Part shown: positions 34,077-44,469 of the stretch, piece by piece
Layout: every line of letters begins with the position of its first letter
Position numbering within the stretch: position 1 is the first letter of the stretch
From: Liriodendron chinense
Lineage: Eukaryota > Streptophyta > Magnoliopsida > Magnoliales > Magnoliaceae
NCBI GenBank assembly: GCA_003013855.2
Contig: ML058460.1
Location: forward strand, 620,001 to 684,000
Length of the DNA: 64,000 nucleotides
Direction: 5' to 3'
The notes under the pieces: generated by a model
The model's input: the letters and a program-made list of their open reading frames with translations, nothing else
Database searches by the model: none
What the model was told of the DNA's origin: nothing
Made by a program: the position numbers and the translations under genes

Positions 34077-36499
34077 CCCATCCTCAACGAAGCGGGCTCC
34101 AACATAGAAAGTGGTTGCAAAGACACAAAACAACAAGAAATTAGAGAGCCCTAAACTGATACCACCAATCAACCGTTGCTTTATTCCTTTCTTCATAGGA
34201 GCTTCACATTTTGCTTCATACAATTCCATCACTCTCTTCTGCGCAGAATGAAGCAACTGTTCTTATACTCCCAACAGCATCGTTAGCAACTTGACTTGCT
34301 TCCTCATACATCTTCTGCAGGTGTTGTCAAATTCCCATCGTCATAACAGGCTCATAAATACAAGCATTGTATGTTGGGACATAGATAATAAGAAGCAAGA
34401 GCAAACTCAACCATATTTTTGGACATTCACAAGGCATAAATCCATATATTAATGGAAAAAAGGTTAAATTAACAGAATTTTGAAACTCTGCAAATGGGTT
34501 TACATAGTCATATGAGAATTAATAGCCTGAGTCATTCGATTGGAAAATCATTTGTTAAGGAACTATAAATAGTTTTCCTTATGGAAAATAACCGAAAGAA
34601 ATGTTCCAGAAATCTTGGTATTTCCTACAAACTAATTAGTTCATCACTGTAATGTGTTCCATTTATCCTTTTGTTCTTGTTTTGTTGTAAAATGGATTGC
34701 TTTGAAGCATTCATGTCACACATACTGCTTTTACATTGAGTTTGGAAGCTCCCCTTTGAATCTGCACTGAATCCTTCCATGAACTTCAATTGGGCCCACC
34801 CAATGATACCTAGTAGAGGTAACATTGCTACCATTAGCAGAGCCAACTGCCAGCATGCTTGGAAAGCGATTACCATTCCAGCAACCACTGATGTCATGTT
34901 CTGAGCAATCAGTGCCAGGGTGTCCCCAATTAGACTGCGGACGGTCGCCTGCATCTGTCGACAGCCTTGTACCAATTGCACCGCTCGAGTTTTCAGCTTC
35001 GTCAAACCACCCAATCTCCATGTACACCACTTTCTTGAATGTCATATCTCGGATCCTTTTAATCAACTGGCAGCTGGCCACGGAAAATAGATACGATTGT
35101 GACGGGGAAGCCACTAGCCCTGTCATAGCAAGGATGAGGAACAACAGTGCCCAGAACTTGGAATCCTTGTGGAGCTCCGATGGTGGCTCGTAGAATGTAT
35201 GGATTATGCTAGAAATGAGTATCCCAAAAACTGGAAATATTATGCTGCTGATGGCTGCAGCAATGAAGCCAAGCAGAAGAACTGGAATCTCTGTCTTGTT
35301 GAGAGCGGCGAGGCAGTGGAGGACTTTTTTCAGCTGCTGTGATGGTGATGGGTAATTAGGTTCTGATAGGGATGTTTCTTGGATGTTGATTCCAATAGGT
35401 ATGCCAAATGAAACTGAGAATGAGTGACGGCTTCTGTTCCCAGCACGAATGGACGATCTGCGGCTTATAGATCGTCAGGTGGACAGTTGTTGGCTTGATT
35501 GAAGGCCAGCATCCAGTGTATTTTCTGCCTCGTTCAGGTCAGTTTTAGTTTGGTTTGATCCTTGCTTCATTTCTTGCAAGCGTACAAGTTCACAGTATGC
35601 TCCATTTGGAATCTTGAGTAGTTCTGAATGAGAACCTGATAAATAGAGCGAGTTGGCAACTTAGTAAGGTAGTTATGGCAGTTAAAAAAAATGATATATT
35701 TATGTAAACCCATCATCTTTGAAAAGAAGTTGGATGGTCTTGTTAGATTTGGGGACATTAGTTATCTTGAAAGAGCAAATATAGTATGTCTAAATGGGCT
35801 TGCTTTAGGCCAAAAACTTGTACATGTGGGGCCCACCTCATGGTAGTCCAAATCATTTATGTGGACCTGATGGAGGATGGTAGTTATCCCAAAGAATCTC
35901 CCCATCTCATAATTCTAGCCGTTGCATTGGGCCCCTGCCAAAATGTGACCAACAGTTGTGATTGTCCAATATCATTTGGGTGTCTAGGATAATCTGATAT
36001 GTCCAGTCCTATGATAGGTCTCACCAGATTAAAGTCATCGTTTTCTGAAAGTTGGGCCCAGGAAAGATCAAAGTCACCCCAGATATGAATTGGGTTGGGG
36101 ATAGTAGTCCACTTAGCATGATAATTCAACAGGAGTGTCCCACTTGTCACGATAATTCAACAGGAGCTATGACTGTATTTGAAAACTCTTTACCTTTCTC
36201 AGCAATTGATCCTTGATGAATCACAGCGATCATAGCAGCATTTCTCACTGTAGTCAAACGATGAGCAACAATGACGGTAGTCCAGTTGATCATGATCCTG
36301 TCAAGTGCCTCCTGCACAATCCGTTCAGACTCTGCATCAAGTGTGCTTCTTGCTTCATCTAGGAGCAGAATTCATGGATCTTTTAGAATTGCTCTGGCTA
36401 TGGCAATCCTCTGTTTCTGCCCTCCTGAAAGCTGAGTTCCATGCTCACCTACCATGGTATCAAGTCCCTGATAATATAATATACATCAATGGAAAAAGA

Positions 36500-36785
36500 A
36501 GTACGTTGATTGTAATCAACTTTTTTTTTTGTATTAAACCTACGTAACAGACTATTAGATACTGCTTGATTGTAATCAACCTATGTAATAGTCTATTGCA
36601 CTGCATCTGTGGGAGTTTTGTGCTCTCATTGCCAGTCCCAAGCCAGATAAGGGAGGAGAGTTGCATCAGGTTGGCAGCTGGAGTCAAGCTTATGCCATAA
36701 CTTCCAACATGAACCCGAACATGTAAAAGGATTCATGTGGCCGACCCCAATTAGTTAGGATAAGGGTTAGATGATGATGATGATG
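36500..36785 (+). mobile_element. Non-LTR retrotransposon 3' fragment with (GAT)n tail, in copy A intron 5
   Basis: 286 bp flanked by the 15-bp direct repeat ATCAATGGAAAAAGA (36485-36499 and 36786-36800). Copy B has one uninterrupted copy of this intron site (near 60005). The 3' end reads GTGGCCGACCCCAATTAGTT then (GAT)n. A short microsatellite tail rather than poly-A suggests an RTE-type LINE or a SINE parasitising one; class is inferred. Confidence 0.8.
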
Positions 36786-37169
36786 ATCAATGGAAAAAGA
36801 TGAACAATCTTTGGTTAAATTATTTATAAACTAGTCATGAGAAACCATGCTAGAATTCAATTTTTCTTTGGATGCAAAGCACCGTTGTACTTTTCACGAT
36901 AGCCCTAGCAAACTTACAAAATTGAGGGAGGGCTAATATACTTTCAAGGTAAGGCTAGTACTGAAAATGTTCTATGGAGCAGGTCAAAGAAGGCTAGTAC
37001 CTGAGGCAATTTGTCTATGAATTTGGCAGCATTGGCAAGCTCCGCCGCAGCGCTGATTTCTTCAACAGTTGCATCTTCCTTACCATATGATATGTTTTCT
37101 TTAATGCTAGAAATAAATAGCATGGGTTCTTGGCTAACAAGCCCAATTTTCCCTCTGATCCATCGTAGC

Positions 37170-37498
37170 CAAGGTATCCCAAAAAGGTTACGTATCGGCC
37201 GTATCGGCCGATACGTAACGGAAACGGTCATGACCGTTACGCGTTACGGGGTTAAAACGGCCGTAACGGCCGTTACAGAAAAAACGGGCCGTAACGGCCC
37301 GTATCGGACCGATACGGGGCCGTATCGGTCTGATACGGCCCCGTATCGGACCGTAACGGCCCCGTAACGGTCCTAAAACAGATTTTTTAAAAAAATAAAA
37401 AAGGGCCGTATCGGCCGATACGGGGTCCGTAACGGCCCGTATCGTAACGGTAACGGTGGTGGCCGTTACGGCCACCGTTACCGTTATGGGACACCTTG
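37170..37498. mobile_element. hAT-like MITE inserted in the NBD1 exon of copy A
   Basis: 329 bp flanked by the 8-bp direct repeat ATCGTAGC (37162-37169 and 37499-37506). Terminal inverted repeats are CAAGGTATCCCA and, on the other strand, CAAGGTGTCCCA. The interior is built of many alternating CGTATCGG / CCGTAACGG words, giving strong self-complementarity and a GC content far above the surroundings. An 8-bp duplication plus CA-starting ends fits hAT. Removing element and one repeat restores the exon reading around FQLRWIRGKIGLVSQEP, aligned base for base with copy B. Confidence 0.93.
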
Positions 37499-38381
37499 AT
37501 CGTAGCTGAAATTCCTTGAGATTTATACCATCTATAAGAACTTCACTAGCTTGTGGGTCATAAAACCTCTCTATCAGACTGATAACCGTCGACTTCCCAC
37601 TTCCACTCTGCCCAACCAAATCTGCAGTTGTGCCGCTTGGTATGGACAAAGAGAAACCATTGAATATTTTACTTGTCTGGTCTAGCCGGATAACAGAAGT
37701 AAGCATCTCTTAATTCAATGTCTCCCCGAATGTCATCCAGTTTCCATCCACTGGTGTCATACACATCTATATCTGGCTTCCTCTTGATCGTCTCGAACAT
37801 CTTGAATGCTGCAGCTTGTCCTGATGCCAATGCATTCAAACTAGGAGAGGCCTGGCTTAGAGACCTGAATCATCCCACAAACAGATTAACAAGTATATAA
37901 TTATTTAAATTCTCAATAATCAGAACAAGATAAGCATTCATGCATGTGTGCACACAACTATATACATATAGTATGTTCATTTATTACATGACCAAAAAAG
38001 TACCGTTTAGATGAGTTCTGTTTGTTTCGTGGTACAGAAGGAACAACAAGTGTAAGTGTTTGATAACTTCCAAATAGGACAACCAACTCCCAAATGTCTA
38101 CTATGTATGTCAATGATCCCAAAAAAATGCTTTGTAAGAAGAGCTAGATTCTAAGATCAAGTTTGATTTGATGTGCTAAATCTGTGCATGTGTGGTTGTG
38201 ATTAGGGTTTGTATGGAATGCTAAACGGAACTGAATTTCAATAAACCATTTCTACATAGAAGAAATTGCCGAAGTGGGAGAGTACCATTTTAATTTAGTG
38301 CATCTCAAGTCAGACCAATCTTAGTTTTGACTTAGGCGCTAGTCACCCATTAGGAATGGACTGTGGTGGGAAATGGGGATA

Positions 38382-38870
38382 TGATGAGGACATCAATCCT
38401 TTTAGGGTTTATCATATGAGCAACGCATGCATCTCTTTAGCCCGATGAAGGGCTTGGATCGTTCGTGACGACTTGAGGAGCATCGAAGACCTCACACATG
38501 TAGTCCGAAACATTTGAAAAGACCCCACCTTGGGAAAACATGTGTAAGTTGCTTGGAGGAGATGATCGGACTGTTGGATCACGATAATGATGTGATCGGA
38601 CTGTTGGTTCGTCGTGGCCCACTTTCATCGTGCCATCATCGGAGGCCATCGGGCATCTTAGATTTGCGTTTATTATATGCATTTTTACTTATTTGAGTTT
38701 TGGGTCAGTGTGTACACGTTTTTCATGCGAATATCTTTTTTTTTTTTTAAATTTTGTTAGTAGGGGTATTTTAGTAATTATGCTAATTCTGAATTTTATT
38801 AGGGTGTTGCCCTAAACCTTTTTTATTATGTTATTGATTGAATGAAAGAAAGCCTTTTGATGCGTCCTTC

Positions 38871-38916
<46 letters not shown>

Positions 38917-39374
38917 GATCTTCATCTTCTCTTCTCCGATCTTTTTCTTCTCTTTTCTTCTTATGTCCCTCCAACCTTCTTCTAAGGTAAACTTATTTTT
39001 CCTTCATTATCTATTTCTATTCTCTCACAAATCTCGAACCCTAAATCTGAGAATTAATCCAAACCCCAATTCCTCAGATTTTCAAACCCCTAATCCGAGA
39101 AATCCTTTGATCCCTCGAACTAGTGATTCCCATTAGGTGCTTGGGTTATAACCATGCAAGATCGGGAGGTTCCATCCCTCGTTGGATCCAACCTATGCAT
39201 TATTTGAATTTCTTACTTCGTGGTTGTGATGGTGGCCCGCTCCATTGCATGTCTCTTTGTGGTTTTCTTAGTTTATGATGGTTGATGTTGAATTTTTAGA
39301 TTATTATTGTCTTTTATTTCCGCTGGATTATATGTGTTCATGAGCATGCATCATAATTACGGCGTCTTGCATCA
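38382..39374 (+). mobile_element. Solo LTR of the same Ty3/gypsy family, opposite orientation
   Basis: 993 bp starting TGATGAGGACA and ending CGTCTTGCATCA, flanked by the 5-bp direct repeat GGATA (38377-38381 and 39375-39379). Its right part aligns with the reverse complement of the LTR at 24686 (CATGCAAGATCGGGAGG, GGATCCAACCTATGCATTA). It is clearly more diverged and lacks the GGGCGCCCGA cluster, but has a CT microsatellite at about 38869-38912. It is a product of LTR-LTR recombination in copy A intron 4. Confidence 0.92.
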
Positions 39375-39596
39375 GGATAGCCCCACTTTGATCATTTCCA
39401 CCTCATTGGATTGAAGTATTGAAATCAATTGACCATCAAAATGCAGCCATAACATTTCATGTATGTATACTTTTGTTTTCTCTCAAAGGACACATCTCTA
39501 TCTTCTCTTATTTAGAGGTGAAACTCAGGAATCTTGTCAATTCATGCTTTTATTCTCTCCTTTATTTTTGTGCATATGCAACCAACGATGTTAACC

Positions 39597-39813
39597 TTCT
39601 ATTCTCAAATTAATTGTATAGTCTATGCTGGATTCTTATTCATTTATGTACCTGTGCACATAGAATATGCAAGCATATTTTCAAGACTTCTCATCATAGT
39701 TCAGATTCTATTCTCAAATTAAACATATAGTCTATGCTGGATTCTTATTCACTCGTGTACCTGTGCACATAGAATATGCAAGCATATTTTCGACACTTCT
39801 CATCATAGTTCAG
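39597..39813. repeat. 109-bp tandem duplication in copy A intron 4
   Basis: Units start at 39597 and 39706, both with TTCTATTCTCAAATTAA, CTGTGCACATAGAATATGC and CTTCTCATCATAGTTCAGA. A few substitutions separate them. Non-coding. Confidence 0.85.
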
Positions 39814-42089
39814 AGCAGTTGTGACGCTTTTTTACTTTTCACAAGAAGCATGTATATAGGACACAGAATGGTAACAGGACCTACAAATCATTTTAGAAAC
39901 TTAATGTCACTATACATTGACCCCACCACAACAAATGGTCCAAAAATGGGCACTAATGATTAAATTCATGGACTCAAACTCAAAGCAAAAACAGATTGTA
40001 CGAACACATTTTTTGCGAAGACAACTTCCCACTTCCCACAAGTATTCTAACTACTTCCCTTACAATTTCCATCTAATTTTTCTTCCTTCAACACTAAAAT
40101 TATTATATGATTTTAGTTTCCTAATTTGATCAGGAGACGACTGAATTCCATAAGCTGAAGAAGGGTCAGTTTCCAACTTACATAGAGCCGATCAAGACTG
40201 CAAAAATAATACTAATCATGTCACCACCCGAATACCCTTTATCCAATATCAGCTTCCCACCATTCCATACAGCCAAAGAATTACTGCAAAAGGAAATGAA
40301 ATTAAATGAACCAAGTCCTAGTCCTGCTGTCAATCCTTGACGAATGCCAGCCTTGTAAGCCTTCTTCAGAGACTTGGTATATTTATCAATTGCTTGCTTC
40401 TCCCCAGTAAATGATGCAACCTGAGAGTAACCATGTCAGTTGCATTTTGCAGAAATGGCAGATTCATATTCCCCATGCTGGTCGCACATCCATCATGCAC
40501 ATGACATAAATATGCTAGTCCAGACTACAAATTGTTGGCCCAATTCCGAATGGAGCATATCCTGAAAATCGCACTGATCATATGATCCAAACCATCCAAG
40601 TCATGTACACTAAAAGATGATTAGAAGGAAAATGGTTAGTTGTCCGCATTCAAACTGAAGTCAGATTGTTAAGATTGTCTAATCAGTGTCCTTTTTCAAG
40701 TGCACTCCATCCACAACGGATCCACAATATGGATAGTCTGGATTGATAAGCATGTTTGCCACGTGTAGATTGGATGAATCACCAACATTAATAAAAGAAA
40801 AAAACATATATAGTTGTCCAGCCCTAGTCAGATACTGGGCGGCAATGTTTCTTGGACAAGTGGCATGGGTGCTGTGTGTCCAAGTATCCTGAAGTGTCCT
40901 GCACAGCAGTTTGCAAACTTCAAAAGTCTATGCAACGGGGCACTTCCATGCACAAATAAGTCATATTTTAATTAAATAAATAAAATTTACAAATAAAACA
41001 ATGAAAATACTAAAAACAAAGAAATTAGGAATAAATATTCAATAAAAAGCAATTACCAGTAACCTAAACAAACAAATAATCAATTTAAAAAATATCGAAA
41101 ATCATGTATAATCATCTCAAGGAATAAAAGGCTGTAGAACATCCCTGGCTCTCTTAAAAAATAGGAATCCCAAACAAAAGAACAACAAAGCAACCTTGTT
41201 TTTTCCATTCTTTTTGGTAATGTAGGTCTTGGTACTTGTAATGAAAAATGAACTGAAATTTAGAGAGTGAGAGATTGCCCTTGTGAGTAGTTTCTTCAAC
41301 AACAAGAGAATGGAAGCATGCTTGAGGCTAGTAGTGTGAGATCGTTGGCTTGACAAAAGACATCCACATAACAAAAAAAGAAAAGAAAAAGAAAGAGCAA
41401 GGTGGTATGAAAGCTTTCCAAAGAACATGTATGGACACCTCATTTAAAACTTTCCAACACTAAGCACTTATCAATGGCATCACTAGGACACTTTGTCCTA
41501 CACACTTCGAAATGTCATGTTGTGTCCAGGAGTGTCCACGTGTCCCCTAGTGTCAACACAACAAAAACCCCCAAAAAAGTGACAGTCATCACTATCATGT
41601 AGGTCAAACTGTAAATCTACCTACCGTTCTGATTGCGCCTACTGTTTGCTCTACAACAATCCCTGCTTCTGCATAAGCTGTTTGTCCACTGGCTGCCATC
41701 TTTGATATAACGATAGCCATTGCTGCACCAGATAGCACTAGAGGAGGAATAGAGGATAGCATAACGAGGGTAAGAAGCCACCCTTTAATAAAAGCTATTA
41801 CAAAGCCTCCTATGAATGTCAATATCAGCTGAATGAATTTACCAAGCTGCAACATGAAACCAGGTATTTTGAACATATAAACAACTACAAGATAGATTAT
41901 TATATACCGATGATTTCATTGAGTTGGGACACATATCTACTAGATAAATAAATTTTACATTGATACCCTGTAAATGGCATACAAATTATACTAAAGATGA
42001 CAGAAAAAGGATACATCGAGTGTTTTCCCTAGCAGCCGCGTTGATGTATGTCAGACATGACATGTTTTTAAAATTAGGGTGCCCTTGTT

Positions 42090-42966
42090 TGATGCAGGGA
42101 CATGCGATGACCTAACCCTAGATGCATGTATATTCAGTTGGAAGATATTCAAATAATAAAATTACGAAACTAACTACTTTCAATATGAGGAAACTAACAA
42201 ATCTCAACACGAAGATGAGATCCGTTCGTCTGGATCATGCCCCTTCACATAAAACCATGTAAAATCGTAAAACAGGGAGGATCTAGTGATATGAGGATAT
42301 CCCAGATCTAGCATAAACCAGTCCACAGTCAAGTTTGGATCCGGTTCTCATGGCTAGGCATTCCTTTTTTCGATCGTACCCAAAAGGGGGGGGGGGGGGG
42401 GTTCAGAAAAGGATGAGGGATGTCGAAAAGCAATGGGTTCTTATGAAGCACGAATTAGGAATAAAAAGAAGCTTACATTTCCTCGCACCTTGAAGAAATA
42501 GAGAAGAGAAAAACGGAAACTCTGGGGTGGAATCCTCAATACCCGATGGCTAATCCTGAAACCCTAATCTCTCAAACAAAGAGGAAGAAACTCACGAATT
42601 TTCTATTCATTCAATAATTTCGAAATAGGGTTTCTCACAGTATATATAAGCTACGAAAATAAAAAAGTGCACTAAAGTGCCTGAAAACCAAAGAAATAAC
42701 ATAAAAAACGCCTAAAGTAAATAACGACACTAAAGCGCCTAGAAATAAGGAAATAAACAGAAAAACGCCTAAACGTAAATCCGCTCCATGGTCCAGCGGT
42801 CATGATGCTCCTGCGCAATCCTGCATCTCGCGTACTCGTAACGTGTCAGAAAATGGGCCCAAGGGGCCCGGCGTCCATCCACATCAACTCGTCTGCTCCA
42901 ACACTCGATCTGCGACGTCGCCTCCTTTGGTACACTCTAAAGGGTGCACCACTGATGTCCGCATCA
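42090..42966 (-). mobile_element. Solo LTR of a related family in copy A intron 2
   Basis: 877 bp from TGATGCAGGGACATG to TGATGTCCGCATCA, with TGATG/CATCA ends, flanked by the 5-bp direct repeat TTGTT (42085-42089 and 42967-42971). Ends and the TTTGGTACACT word near the right end resemble the LTRs at 24686 and 30632. Contains a G run at about 42387-42402. Confidence 0.88.
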
Positions 42967-43182
42967 TTGTTACATAGGTATTAACTAAACACTGAAATGG
43001 TAACCAAGGAAAAATATTAGTTGGAGCATGGAATGGTACCATTACCTTCTCACCCATGGCATCTTGAATGAGAACAGTATCACCCGACATCCGCCTGACA
43101 ACTTCTCCAGTGTTTGTTTCCTTGTCAAGAATGCGATGTCTTGTCTTAGTATTGTTTTCAAGTATAAATTCCTTGTGCGTGT

Positions 43183-43370
43183 GTCTCCTGCCTGTTATCC
43201 AGGCTGGTTGACATGCCACGGCCTCTCCAGCTAGGTCTCAGGTTCGAGATACGCTAACAGCGTCAGTGGGTGCTTTGTGTGATTAACCGGGTGGGTGTGT
43301 TGCGGTACTAACAGGGTGTGTGAGTTGCTTGACTAACGCGATAAAAAATTACCTCTTAAAAAAAAAAAAA
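43183..43370 (+). mobile_element. tRNA-derived SINE inserted in exon 2 of copy A
   Basis: 188 bp flanked by the perfect 17-bp duplication AAATTCCTTGTGCGTGT (43166-43182 and 43371-43387). It has a polymerase III B-box-like GGTTCGAGATAC (about 43230) and an A-rich 3' tail (about 43358-43370). Without it, the minus-strand exon reads RTRN-LYLKTILRQDIAF, as expected for this conserved ABCB segment. Retrotransposition by LINE machinery is implied by the long duplication and tail. Confidence 0.93.
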
Positions 43371-43423
43371 AAATTCCTTGTGCGTGTCAACTGTCTTTCC
43401 CATGTGACCATCCAGCAAGCCAC

Positions 43424-43540
43424 CTCTAGCGAAGAACAAATACAGGTCTCCTCAGTCTACAGTAGTCTGACAATTTCTCTAGGATGTATGCTTCAAGAGA
43501 CAAAATCCATGGAATATTAGAAGAGACGGGACTATTGAGC
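43424..43540. other. 117-bp unexplained insertion in exon 2 of copy A
   Basis: Minus-strand exon 2 reads VSLKFVYLAVGAGLAALLR up to about 43541 and resumes with VACWMVTWERQ at about 43423, segments that are adjacent in ABCB proteins. The 117 bp between carry no clear inverted ends, tail or flanking duplication. Its length is a multiple of three, but it contains an in-frame stop near the end (43425-43427 on the minus strand). Confidence 0.7.
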
Positions 43541-44136
43541 CTACGTAATAATGCCGCCAAACCAGCACCCACAGCCAAATAAACAAACTTCAGAGACACC
43601 TGAATCAGAAGGAGATAACATTGATAAATGATAAAAATCATTTCCCATTTCATGCATCTTAGGCTACAACAGAAAGAACAAGGAATAACTCCATGAAGTG
43701 AACTTAAATTGAGCTAAGCGGCAGCTGCCCTGGCACCCGTAGATGTTCGGGGACATAGCGGGACTCCTTGTCTCTGCTAAAGACCACATAGGGTACAGAA
43801 GGTCCTGTTACTTCTAAAGTATCCTTGGGTGACTTTGAAGCGAGCTTTCTGTCTATGAAACCATGCGTGATACTGTAAAAGGGCAATCGTGAAGGTTATA
43901 AAGCAGTTATATACCTAAGAAACTTTATCAACCACATCATGGTTCTCTGTTGCACCTCCGGAAGTATCAACCAGATCTCCAAAGATGATGGTCATAATGA
44001 GCTGTGCAAGCTCATTTCCAATAGCTGCAACCGTGCCTATGATCATCAGCAGCACATCTGTGGAATCTGCAAATGCGAACAGCTTGTAAAGTGGGACGCT
44101 GTTATTGGTGTCATCTGATCTTGTCTCCTCAGCCAT

Positions 44137-44469
44137 CTTGTTGGCTGCAGGATTTTTAATTCCCTTCTTTCTTTCAATGCCGCATCCAAGTTCGATACTC
44201 AAAACTCTGATCTATTTTATTGCACTTTTGAGGTCTCTCTTGCTAAAATGTGATGCTCTATCTGCATCAACAGTCGAATTATGCAAACACCAAGAGCTCA
44301 ATTACAAGAGGAGAAAGATCAATCCATGTGAAAGATAAGGGTGCATTTGGATGCTTGATTGAGCTGAATTGTAATAATCTAGTTTGATGCTAATTGGATT
44401 TTTGTTCTTTAAAAGTAGTTTATGATTGATGGTTTGAGATTTAGGGTGCATTTGGACTGCCTCTGAATT
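44137..44469. other. 5' flank of ABCB copy A
   Basis: Upstream (minus sense) of the copy A ATG. The frame is open without another ATG to about 44210. Two GGTGCATTTGGA words (44340, 44446) are pieces of a MITE. No promoter element can be named with confidence. Confidence 0.4.

Larger units (their letters stand above)
22953..44136 (-). pseudogene. ABCB: ABCB (MDR/PGP) transporter pseudogene, copy A, eleven exons with many lesions
   Basis: Paralogue of the gene at 54345-62078. Exons, 5' to 3': 43915-44136, 43046-43599, 41625-41846, 40182-40420, 37001-37864, 36194-36467, 34754-35635, 34050-34314, 31542-31758, 23776-24077, 22953-23306. The ATG is at 44136 (MAEETRSDD, then VPLYKLFAFADSTDVLLMI). 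Lesions: TAG as last codon of exon 1 (43915-43917); 117-bp insertion, SINE and 1-nt loss in exon 2; 1-nt gain (about 37670) and a MITE in exon 5; TGA at 36372-36374; TGA at 35475-35477, 1-nt gain (about 34948) and donor GT to GG in exon 7; 2-nt loss (about 34235) in exon 8; 47-bp loss at the end of exon 9; 8-nt gain (about 23815) in exon 10; acceptor AG to AA and TAA at 23271-23273, just before LSGGQ, in exon 11. Exons 3 and 4 remain open. It would have encoded a two-TMD, two-NBD full transporter. Confidence 0.93.

Noticed and set aside
44137..44202. Earlier ABCB copy A start at 44202
   Set aside because: The codon is TTG; the first ATG is at 44136 and gives an N-terminus of usual form.
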